DNA of 11,377 nt from Acholeplasmataceae bacterium (GTDB lineage Bacteria; Bacillota_I; Bacilli_A; Acholeplasmatales; Acholeplasmataceae): assembly GCA_028690555.1 (NCBI GenBank), contig JAQVBA010000015.1:1-11377 (forward strand), given 5' to 3'. Of the stretch, positions 5,603 through 11,377 are shown one piece after another (positions within the stretch are counted from its first letter, which is position 1; each line of letters begins with the position of its first letter). The notes under the pieces were generated by a model. That model did no database searches. It saw only the letters and a list, made by a program, of their open reading frames with translations, and was not told where the DNA came from. The position numbers and the translations under genes were made by a program.

Positions 5603-7996
5603 ATGATTTCAGTAAAACATATCGATAAGTATTTTAATCGCCGTAAGAAGAATGAAATTCATGTGTTAAATGATATTTCTCTTGATTTCCCATCGAAAGG
5701 TTTAGTTGTTTTACTTGGAGCTTCTGGATCAGGTAAAACCACATTACTCAATGTCATTGGTGGATTAGATTCGATTCAATCTGGTAGGATTGTGATTGAT
5801 GATCAAGAAATCGAAAAATATGATGCACAAACATGGGACAACATTCGAAACGAGCATATTGGATATATTTTTCAAAACTATAATTTATTACCTGAACTAT
5901 CCGTGTTTGATAATATTGCGTTTGTATTAAAAATGCTAGGCATTAAAGATAAAGTCTACATTGAAAAACGTGTGCATTATGTCCTTCGTGCCGTCAATAT
6001 GTATCCATTTAGAAAGAAAAAGGCGCTTCAATTATCTGGTGGACAACAACAAAGAGTTGCGATTGCACGCGCACTTGTTAAAAATCCCAAAATTATTATT
6101 GCGGATGAACCCACGGGTAACCTAGATAGTAAAAATACTTTAGAAGTGATGAACATCATCAAACAAATTTCGAGTGAAAAACTCGTGATTTTGGTGACGC
6201 ATGAAAAAGAAATTGCGAACTTTTATGGCAATCGCATCATTGAAATTAAAGATGGTCAAGTGGTGAAAGACTATTTCAATGATGAGATTGAAGATCATAA
6301 AATGGGGAAAGATGATACGATCTATTTAAAAGATATGGTTAAAGGAGAAGATCTTTCTTCAGATCATGTCAAACTCGAAGTCTTTTCAGATGAACAGATC
6401 CATGAAAATCCGATTGCCATTAAATTGATTGTTAAGAATAAAACACTCTATTTAGATGTTCACTCTGTTTACAATAAAATAAAAATTGTCGATGAAAATT
6501 CAGGTGTTGAAATCAAAAATGAACATTACGTGAAAAAAACTAGACAAGAACTCATCCAAACCTCATTTGATTTAGATGAAATTGATCATAGCCAAATTCA
6601 TAAAGACTCATCTTCAATGATTTCAGTGAAACAAACACTTAGAATGGCTTTAGAAAAAGTTGTTAGAACCGGTCGTAAGGGTAAAATCATGCTCTTTAGT
6701 TTCTTCATTGCGGGTATGGTCATTGCGTTTACGATTGCTACTTTATCTTCAGTAGCCATCGTGAGACCTGAACCATATATGCAAATTTCAAAAGGATATA
6801 TTCGAACTGATTTCAAAGAAGAAATGCCCACTTATGATGAACTTTATACATTAAAAACAGATGATGATTATTATATTAATCCTTACCGTCAAGTCATGAT
6901 GCGGTTTCTAAATGCAGATAAAAGTGAAGCTTATGTTGGATTCAATGCACAAATTGAAACCAAAGATCACTTAGATTTATTTAAACTAAAAGAAGGAAGA
7001 TTACCTGAAGAAGACCATGAATTTGTCATCACTTCACGGATTGCTGATCAATTAGTTGAAACAAGAGTTGGCCAAGATTTTGGCATTTGGACTTATGCAC
7101 ATATTTTTAGTGAACGATTTAAGTTTCATGAGGAAGAAGGCCAAATCGTTGGAATTGTTGAATCTGAAATCCCAATGATCTTTATGAGTGAAGTTGCAAG
7201 TGTTTATTACACGTATAAAGATTCAAAACAATTATCCATAGACTTATATGATGAATCTGTTGTATTACATGGCGAGTTACCAAATGATAATGAAATCATG
7301 ATTTCGATGACGGAATATGCCTTGATTGATCCTAATTTAGATGTCACTGGCACTTGGCCAAAAAGCTTTCCTTTATTTGGCATTTCCATTTCTGGGATCC
7401 ATCAATTGGAAGATTCTGAAATCAAGTTATATACAACACAAGGTTTAAAAGAACTTACCGTAAAAGAAAGTAAGGAAGTATACATTTATTCAAATGATCG
7501 TGAAGCATTGATGGAATCACTTCTTAACACGTTTAACATCACATCGAGTTATGTCTATCAAGATGCTTTTGAAACCAGATTACAAAACCAAAGAATCGCA
7601 TTGATTAGCACACTGACGACATCATTACTCTTAATCGGATTTTCCATGGTAGGATTCTATTTCGTCATTCGATCATCCTTGATATCTCGAATCTATGAAG
7701 TTTCTGTTCATCGTGCTTTAGGTGTCAAAAAGAAAGATATCTTCAGATCGTTTGCGATTGAAATATTTACGATTTCAACCATCTCGACCTTAATTGGATA
7801 TTTAATTGCAACGTATGCTTTAAATAAGTTACAAGATGGTCTTTTGGGAACACTTGATTTCTTCTTAGTCACGCCAATCACGATCATCATGGGCATTGTA
7901 ATTCTCTATATTTTAAACATGCTTGCTGGATTATTCCCAGTCGTGATGCTGCTTAGAAAAACACCTGCACAAATCTTATCACAATACGATATTTAA
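5603..7996 (+). CDS. ABC exporter subunit, ATPase fused to FtsX-type permease (2)
   Basis: A 797-residue fusion, second half of the exporter. The ATPase (1-222) is intact: Walker A GASGSGKTT (39-47), Gln91, LSGGQQQR (144-151), IADEP (166-170) with Glu169, His200. It differs from subunit 1 by a charged, strand-rich stretch of about 120 residues (222-345) before the first membrane segment (about 361-383). An extracytoplasmic region (about 385-660) and three membrane segments (about 666-690, 719-742, 758-782) follow, with the FtsX-type HRALGV motif (703-708) and a C-terminal TPAQILSQYDI, a common FtsX-family end. AAGGGGG (5588-5594) is 8 nt before the ATG, and only 3 nt separate it from the upstream stop. 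The complete motifs in both subunits suggest a heterodimer with two active ATP sites. No two-component system of the Bce type is adjacent. Confidence 0.92.
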   Translation: MISVKHIDKYFNRRKKNEIHVLNDISLDFPSKGLVVLLGASGSGKTTLLNVIGGLDSIQSGRIVIDDQEIEKYDAQTWDNIRNEHIGYIFQNYNLLPELSVFDNIAFVLKMLGIKDKVYIEKRVHYVLRAVNMYPFRKKKALQLSGGQQQRVAIARALVKNPKIIIADEPTGNLDSKNTLEVMNIIKQISSEKLVILVTHEKEIANFYGNRIIEIKDGQVVKDYFNDEIEDHKMGKDDTIYLKDMVKGEDLSSDHVKLEVFSDEQIHENPIAIKLIVKNKTLYLDVHSVYNKIKIVDENSGVEIKNEHYVKKTRQELIQTSFDLDEIDHSQIHKDSSSMISVKQTLRMALEKVVRTGRKGKIMLFSFFIAGMVIAFTIATLSSVAIVRPEPYMQISKGYIRTDFKEEMPTYDELYTLKTDDDYYINPYRQVMMRFLNADKSEAYVGFNAQIETKDHLDLFKLKEGRLPEEDHEFVITSRIADQLVETRVGQDFGIWTYAHIFSERFKFHEEEGQIVGIVESEIPMIFMSEVASVYYTYKDSKQLSIDLYDESVVLHGELPNDNEIMISMTEYALIDPNLDVTGTWPKSFPLFGISISGIHQLEDSEIKLYTTQGLKELTVKESKEVYIYSNDREALMESLLNTFNITSSYVYQDAFETRLQNQRIALISTLTTSLLLIGFSMVGFYFVIRSSLISRIYEVSVHRALGVKKKDIFRSFAIEIFTISTISTLIGYLIATYALNKLQDGLLGTLDFFLVTPITIIMGIVILYILNMLAGLFPVVMLLRKTPAQILSQYDI

Positions 7997-8000
7997 CAAA

Positions 8001-8023
8001 AAAAGAGAGCCTGGCTCTCTTTT
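8001..8023. terminator. Shared terminator of convergent genes (ABC operon / nitroreductase)
   Basis: AAAAGAGAGC, loop CTG, GCTCTCTTTT: a 10-bp perfect stem with T-runs on both strands, so it can work in both directions. The nitroreductase stop codon (8024-8022) overlaps its right arm. Confidence 0.9.
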
Positions 8024-8630
8024 AAATTATCGTTGTGATTTCTTCAATCGGAAGTCTTGTCGATGGATAGCCATCTTCATCAGCTTTTCCAATGGAGACA
8101 ATTAATACCGGAACATAACGGTTTTTGTCGATGCCTAATGCATCATTGATCTTTTCATGACGAAATCCACCGATGGGGCATGTATCATATCCATGTTCTC
8201 TGGCAATGTGCATCAGTTGCATAGCAACCAATCCAGCATCGATCAACCCCACTTTTTCAATCCCTTCATTTGAAAGTGTTGGAACCATGTTCGTGATGTT
8301 TGTAATTTGTTTATTTCTAACTTCAATTGGCATCAAGCCTTTCTCAACGGCTTGATCAAAGATTTTTTCAGCGTATTCAAACTTTTTAAGATCTGTGAAA
8401 ATGACAATCATTGCAGCTGAAGTTTCAAGTTGGAGTGTGTTGCCATAAAGCGCAGGTCTTAATTTTTCTTTACCTTCATCACTAGTGACTACAACAAATC
8501 GCCATGATTGCATATTCATTGAAGAAGGAGCTCTTGTTGCATCTTCTAAAATTTTAAGCATTTCTTCGTGGCTAATTTTTACATTTGGATCATATTTTCG
8601 AATCGAACGACGTTCAAGAATTTTTGACAT
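8022..8630 (-). CDS. Nitroreductase family FMN oxidoreductase
   Basis: A 202-residue NAD(P)H:FMN-dependent oxidoreductase of the nitroreductase superfamily. Visible hallmarks are the N-terminal ERRSIRKY (6-13) that contacts FMN phosphate, RAPSSMNMQSWRFVVV (33-48), AAMIVIF in the middle, and the C-terminal half GLIDAGLVAMQLMHIAREHG followed by DTCPIGGF, the second flavin-contacting segment. Length matches the roughly 200-residue YodC/YdgI-like group. Members form homodimers and reduce nitroaromatics or quinones; the physiological substrate is unknown. I chose ATG 8630 (MSKILERR) because GAGGTG lies 8 nt upstream; the in-frame ATG at 8666 would add 12 residues without family support and lies within the probable promoter. 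It is a single gene, transcribed divergently from the phosphatase-mutY operon. Confidence 0.92.
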   Translation of the reverse strand: MSKILERRSIRKYDPNVKISHEEMLKILEDATRAPSSMNMQSWRFVVVTSDEGKEKLRPALYGNTLQLETSAAMIVIFTDLKKFEYAEKIFDQAVEKGLMPIEVRNKQITNITNMVPTLSNEGIEKVGLIDAGLVAMQLMHIAREHGYDTCPIGGFRHEKINDALGIDKNRYVPVLIVSIGKADEDGYPSTRLPIEEITTII

Positions 8631-8652
8631 ATTATTCACCTCAACAAGCATT

Positions 8653-8661
8653 ATTCTAACA
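8653..8661 (-). promoter_or_regulatory. Probable extended -10 promoter of the nitroreductase gene
   Basis: Minus strand TGT followed by TAGAAT (8661-8653), about 22 nt before the start codon. No good -35 is visible at 17-18 nt. Confidence 0.4.
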
Positions 8662-8683
8662 TGCAAGATTGAAAAACTTTGGA

Positions 8684-8712
8684 TTTTTGCTTTGCTGGTT
8701 TTATGTTATAAT
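8684..8712 (+). promoter_or_regulatory. Promoter of the phosphatase-mutY operon
   Basis: TTTTTG (8684-8689), 17-nt spacer ending in TGT, perfect TATAAT (8707-8712). The extended -10 makes this a good match. Predicted start near 8719, about 19 nt before the ATG. Confidence 0.65.
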
Positions 8713-8737
8713 GTGTAAGAGTAAAGAGAGGTATTTT

Positions 8738-9262
8738 ATGACAACATTTATATTGATTAGACATGGCGAACCACGCTATGATGAAATCTTATCTCGTGGG
8801 TACAAAGGCATGGGATATGAACTCGGCAGATTAACTGATTTAGGGGTATCTCAAGCAGAAGAACGTGCCAATGATGAAAGATTAAAAGACAGTCAAATTA
8901 TTATCAGTTCGCCCTATACAAGGGCTTTACAAACAGCAGCAATCATTTCAAGAAAAACAGGGATTAAATTAGTCGTTGAAAATGATCTTCATGAATGGAT
9001 GCCTGATATGACCCATGAATATCATTTAGAACCTCATACATCGTTTGAAGAATACATTAAATTTAGAGGTATTCCTGATGATTCAAGACTTTATCCATGG
9101 GAAACTTATACCCATTTACAAACTCGTGTTGGTAATGTTTTAGATCGATATCAAGAATACGATAAAGTAATCGTCGTGTGTCATGGTGTCGTCATATCCT
9201 CACAAACACATTTTGATGATATCATCGAACACTGTGGTGTGCGGATTTTAGTTCGATCATGA
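8738..9262 (+). CDS. Histidine phosphatase family protein (phosphoglycerate-mutase-like)
   Basis: A 174-residue member of the histidine phosphatase superfamily. The catalytic RHGE is at residues 8-11 (phosphorylated His9), SSPYTRALQTA at 57-67 gives the conserved Arg62, Glu86 lies in LHEWMPD, and the second catalytic histidine is His149 in VVCHG. The branch is short, as in small bacterial phosphatases, and lacks the longer insert of true cofactor-dependent phosphoglycerate mutase, so it is more likely a phosphatase of unknown substrate. ATG 8738 is preferred because AGAGG (8727-8731) is 6 nt upstream and the motif then starts at the usual distance from the N-terminus; the longer frame from 8669 overlaps the promoter. 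The stop overlaps the mutY start by ATGA, giving translational coupling. Confidence 0.88.
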   Translation: MTTFILIRHGEPRYDEILSRGYKGMGYELGRLTDLGVSQAEERANDERLKDSQIIISSPYTRALQTAAIISRKTGIKLVVENDLHEWMPDMTHEYHLEPHTSFEEYIKFRGIPDDSRLYPWETYTHLQTRVGNVLDRYQEYDKVIVVCHGVVISSQTHFDDIIEHCGVRILVRS

Positions 9263-10266
9263 ATATTGAAAAGCTTGAATCATGGTTTTTAAATCATAAA
9301 AGAGATCTAAATTTTAGGGGACAAACAAATCCCTATTTTGTATGGATTTCTGAAATTATGCTTCAGCAAACACAAGCGGAAACGGTTGAACCTTATTTTG
9401 AAAAGTTTATCCATAAATATCCAACAATTGAAGATCTCGCAACAGCAAATTTAGATGAATTAAAAAAAATTGTTGAAGGCATTGGTTATTATAGAAGATT
9501 TAAACTGATGCAAGAAGCAGCAATGATCATCATGCAAGATTATCAAGGGCAATTTCCAACGACTTATGAAGATTTAATAAAGCTACCTGGTATTGGAAAA
9601 TATACCGTTGGAGCAATCATGTCTATTGCCTATAATAAGCCTTATAGTGCACTTGATGGAAATGTTATTCGTGTGCTTAGTCGCTATTTAGGTGATTTTG
9701 GGGATATGCGAAAAGATAAAGAAAAAAAGAAACTTGATCAGTATAATCAACAGATGATTGAAAAAGCAAATCCTAGAATTTATACCGAAGCGATGATTGA
9801 ACTCGGCGCATTAATCTGCAGACCGAAACAACCAAAATGTGAAATTTGTCCATTAAATGCACATTGTTATGCTTATCAAAATGATCAAATAGATAATTTA
9901 CCTTTTTTATCAAAGTTAAAAAAACAAAAAGAAATTCACTATACCGTTTTTATTTTAGAAGATGAAAAAAATTACTACCTTAGAAAAAGACAAGAATCTT
10001 TACTCGAAGGCATGTATGAATGGCCACAATTTGAAAGTGAGAGTTATTTAGCTTCGTTAGATCAATTAAGTGAGTCTGGCATTGAAGGCGACATCCTAAG
10101 TTTTTTGGGACAATATAAGCATATATTTTCTCATCAAATATGGGTGATGGATGCTTATCTTGTTAAAAAGATACACGGAGAATCCACTCATTATATCAAA
10201 ATTAAAAAAGAACATTTAGAAAAATATCCCATGGCAGTTGCTCATCGAAAAATAAAAATCGCTTGA
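9259..10266 (+). CDS. mutY: A/G-specific adenine glycosylase MutY
   Basis: A 335-residue base-excision repair enzyme that removes adenine mispaired with 8-oxoguanine. Features in order: catalytic Glu32 in SEIMLQQTQ, helix-hairpin-helix LPGIGKYTVGAI (109-120), catalytic Asp133 in ALDGNVIRVLSR, and the 4Fe-4S ligands C187-x6-C194-x2-C197-x5-C203. The C-terminal NUDIX-like domain (about 229-335) carries Phe-Ser-His at 291-293, the loop that reads 8-oxoG in Geobacillus MutY. It is slightly shorter than the usual 350-370 residues. The family motif LPWR before the catalytic helix reads LNFR (17-20) here. Translation probably depends on coupling, as the ATG overlaps the upstream stop and no strong ribosome binding site is seen. 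The stop codon lies within the shared terminator. Confidence 0.96.
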   Translation: MNIEKLESWFLNHKRDLNFRGQTNPYFVWISEIMLQQTQAETVEPYFEKFIHKYPTIEDLATANLDELKKIVEGIGYYRRFKLMQEAAMIIMQDYQGQFPTTYEDLIKLPGIGKYTVGAIMSIAYNKPYSALDGNVIRVLSRYLGDFGDMRKDKEKKKLDQYNQQMIEKANPRIYTEAMIELGALICRPKQPKCEICPLNAHCYAYQNDQIDNLPFLSKLKKQKEIHYTVFILEDEKNYYLRKRQESLLEGMYEWPQFESESYLASLDQLSESGIEGDILSFLGQYKHIFSHQIWVMDAYLVKKIHGESTHYIKIKKEHLEKYPMAVAHRKIKIA

Positions 10267-10285
10267 CCGATTGGTCAGGCGATTT
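10256..10285. terminator. Shared terminator of convergent genes mutY / queT
   Basis: AAATCGCTTGACC, loop GATT, GGTCAGGCGATTT: a 13-bp stem with one T-G pair. On the minus strand it is followed by TTTTATTTTT, a strong tract for queT; on the plus strand the tail is a short TTTAAT. The mutY stop is inside the left arm and the queT stop touches the right arm. Confidence 0.88.
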
Positions 10286-10769
10286 AATGATGAAATGTTT
10301 CAATGAAAAATGGATGATCTTTTAAAACTTTGTAAATCGGATATCCAAGGGCATATAATACAACTGCCTCTCCTAAAAATATCCAAAGCATGATCGGAAT
10401 CAGAGGTATTTGGTCTAAAAGACTGATCATTAAGCCAATGATGAAAGCATTGGATAACGCTGGAAAAATGAGTGCGACAAACTTATGCTTTTGAAATATC
10501 AACATCAAGATGAGCCCAATCAAGGTTGCAAATGATCCAACAAGTGCATCCAAGATGCCAAATGGACTAAATAGCCAATTCGCGACAAAAGTACCAATCG
10601 TTAGTCCAATGATGCTTTTTTTATCGAAAAAAATAAAGATTAGAAGCAGTTCAGCAATTCGAAATTGGATTTGTTCAAAACTTAAAAACTGAAATGCGTA
10701 AACCAAAACGACATAGACAGTCGCAAGCATGGCTTGCGTGGTAAAGCTTAAAATAAGACGTTTATTCAT
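10284..10769 (-). CDS. queT: QueT-family queuosine precursor transporter (ECF S-component)
   Basis: A 161-residue integral membrane protein of the QueT family, substrate-binding component of an energy-coupling-factor importer for a queuosine precursor (preQ1 or related). Signatures seen: IQFRIAELLL (34-43), NWLFSPFGILDALVGSFATL (64-83), SNAFIIG (106-112) and LGEAVVLYALGYP (132-144). About five membrane segments cover 8-30, 36-48, 52-68, 76-118 and 122-146. The shared energizing module (EcfA/EcfT) is not in the window and would be encoded elsewhere. GGGAG (10780-10776) lies 6 nt before ATG 10769. The leader can fold into a pseudoknot that covers this site, and tgt, the next enzyme of queuosine salvage, is divergent; both support the assignment. 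Confidence 0.92.
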   Translation of the reverse strand: MNKRLILSFTTQAMLATVYVVLVYAFQFLSFEQIQFRIAELLLIFIFFDKKSIIGLTIGTFVANWLFSPFGILDALVGSFATLIGLILMLIFQKHKFVALIFPALSNAFIIGLMISLLDQIPLIPIMLWIFLGEAVVLYALGYPIYKVLKDHPFFIETFHH

Positions 10770-10775
10770 GAGTTT

Positions 10776-10816
10776 CTCCCTGTTTTGTTTTAGCTGGTTT
10801 CCTAGGGTACAGCTAA
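10776..10816 (-). promoter_or_regulatory. Structured leader of queT, candidate preQ1-type riboswitch
   Basis: On the minus strand, UUAGCUG (10816-10810), a 13-nt loop, and CAGCUAA (10796-10790) form a perfect 7-bp stem. An A-rich linker (AACAAAACA) follows, then AGGG (10781-10778), part of the ribosome binding site, which can pair with CCCU (10807-10804) in the loop. This is an H-type pseudoknot with an A-rich third loop, as in preQ1 riboswitches, placed to block translation. The sequence does not fit the class I consensus (no UUC loop start, no terminal AAAAAACUA) and lacks the extra hairpin of class II. Ligand and function are inferred. Confidence 0.55.
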
Positions 10817-10828
10817 TGATTTAATACC

Positions 10829-10857
10829 TTAACATTGTATCAATATTGTGTTATAAT
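10829..10857 (+). promoter_or_regulatory. tgt promoter
   Basis: TTAACA (10829-10834), 17-nt spacer ending TGT, TATAAT (10852-10857): five of six and six of six consensus bases plus an extended -10. Predicted start near 10864, only about 14 nt before the ATG. Confidence 0.75.
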
Positions 10858-10862
10858 TACAA
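10834..10862 (-). promoter_or_regulatory. queT promoter
   Basis: TTGTAA (10862-10857), 17-nt spacer, TACAAT (10839-10834) on the minus strand. Predicted start near 10827, giving a leader of about 58 nt that contains the whole pseudoknot. It interlocks with the tgt promoter. Confidence 0.65.
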
Positions 10863-10877
10863 GATGAAGGTGATGAA

Positions 10878-11377
10878 ATGGCAATCAAATTTGAAGTATT
10901 ACATGTTTGTAAACAAAGTGGTGCAAGATTGGGGCGTTTAACAACTCCTCATGGTGTTTTTGAAACGCCTTTTTTTATGCCCGTTGGGACACAAGCAACC
11001 GTTAAAACATTGACACCTGAAGAAGCTTTTGAAGTTTCAGAAGGTTTAATTTTAGGGAACACATATCATTTATGGCTACAGCCTGGAAATGAATTAGTAA
11101 AAGCTCATGGGGGCATTCGTGGTTTTATGAAATGGAAAGGTGCACTATTAACTGATAGTGGTGGATATCAAGTCTTTTCACTCACTGACATGCGGAAAAT
11201 TACTGAAGAAGGCGTCCATTTTAAACATCATAAAAATGGATCTGCACTCTTTATGTCTCCTGAGGATTCTATTAAAGTTCAAGAGGATTTAGGGGCCGAT
11301 ATTATCATGAGTTTTGATGAATGTCCACCGCCTTATGAAACCGATGAGTATATGAAAACATCAGTTGATCGGACGAT
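10878..11377 (+). CDS. tgt: tRNA-guanine transglycosylase, 5' portion
   Basis: The first 166 residues of an enzyme usually near 375 residues; the rest lies beyond the right edge. It exchanges guanine 34 of GUN-anticodon tRNAs for preQ1 or a related precursor. Recognised by TPFFMPVGTQATVK (30-43), ILGNTYHLWLQPG (58-70), LLTDSGGYQVFSL (90-102) and ADIIMSFDECPP (140-151). Asp93 and Asp147 correspond to the substrate-binding Asp102 and Asp156 of the Zymomonas enzyme; the nucleophilic Asp and the zinc site lie in the missing part. AAGG (10867-10870) is 7 nt before ATG 10878. Usually bacterial tgt lies near queA and yajC; here the left neighbour is queT, a salvage context. Confidence 0.96.
   Translation, partial: MAIKFEVLHVCKQSGARLGRLTTPHGVFETPFFMPVGTQATVKTLTPEEAFEVSEGLILGNTYHLWLQPGNELVKAHGGIRGFMKWKGALLTDSGGYQVFSLTDMRKITEEGVHFKHHKNGSALFMSPEDSIKVQEDLGADIIMSFDECPPPYETDEYMKTSVDRT

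Noticed and set aside
6598..7896. Antisense open frames within the second ABC gene (6598-6831, 7207-7389, 7708-7896)
   Set aside because: They lie opposite a well-supported coding region, have no ribosome binding sites or recognisable motifs, and read as low-information shadows.
3380..7996. Tandem duplication of the two ABC genes as a recent repeat
   Set aside because: The shared motifs are those of the family; linkers and extracytoplasmic regions differ widely, so they are old paralogues working as a pair, not a recent duplication.
8173..8718. Plus-strand open frames opposite the nitroreductase (8173-8355, 8485-8718)
   Set aside because: They mirror the conserved nitroreductase codons; no start signals and no family resemblance.
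8669..8737. Longer N-terminus for the histidine phosphatase
   Set aside because: The extension runs through the promoter and ribosome binding site and would displace the RHG motif from its usual N-terminal position.
10510..10692. Plus-strand open frame opposite queT
   Set aside because: Shadow of a clearly recognised membrane protein gene.
1..11377. Mycoplasma-type genetic code (TGA = Trp)
   Set aside because: TGA ends chrA copy 1, the HAD, phosphatase and mutY genes at natural boundaries, and tryptophans are coded TGG.
1..11377. CRISPR array, insertion sequence, prophage or integration site
   Set aside because: No regularly spaced repeats, transposase or integrase motifs, or terminal inverted repeats were seen.

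Overview
The window is an ordinary-looking stretch of chromosome from a low-GC Gram-positive-type bacterium (Bacillota, or an Acholeplasma/Izemoplasma-like relative; this is inference from composition and gene content). Supporting this are strongly AT-rich DNA, GAGG/AGGAG-type ribosome binding sites with 6-9 nt spacing, TATAAT-like promoters often carrying an extended TG, compact hairpin terminators, a Bacillus-like one-piece tmRNA, and Bacillota-type families (DUF1836, QueT, short-chain ChrA pairs, FtsX-fused ABC exporters). TGA is used as a stop at four gene ends (chrA copy 1, HAD, phosphatase, mutY), so the Mycoplasma code (TGA = Trp) does not apply. I see no insertion sequence, phage gene, CRISPR array or integrase.

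Layout. 1-539 (-): 5' part of a DUF1836 protein with a putative MerR-like helix-turn-helix, preceded by a promoter whose -10/start region lies inside a perfect 7-bp-arm dyad. 641-1042 (-): a 100-aa DUF1905 protein with its own promoter and terminator. 1050-1442 (-): tmRNA (ssrA) with terminator and promoter. 1494-2651 (+): a two-gene chromate-transporter-family operon (two short CHR proteins, ATGA overlap). 2680-8023 (+): an operon of a HAD phosphatase and two large ABC exporter subunits (ATPase fused to FtsX-type permease), tightly coupled, ending in a terminator shared with the convergent nitroreductase (8022-8630, -). 8684-10285 (+): a histidine phosphatase overlapping mutY, again ending in a terminator shared with a convergent gene, queT (10284-10769, -). 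10829-11377 (+): tgt, truncated by the window edge.

How the genes work together. The clearest functional unit is at the right end: queT (uptake of a queuosine precursor) and tgt (insertion of the precursor base into tRNA) are divergently transcribed from interlocked promoters, and the queT leader can fold into a hairpin with an A-rich tail whose loop can pair with the ribosome binding site. That is the topology of a translational preQ1-type riboswitch, but I cannot match it to the class I or II consensus as I remember them, so it is the most interesting lead here. Other leads are the DUF1836 operator-like dyad, the short tmRNA tag ending in YAA, and the MutY N-terminal motif deviation. The two ABC subunits probably form one heterodimeric exporter of unknown substrate. 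Most of the remaining genes are housekeeping and well explained.
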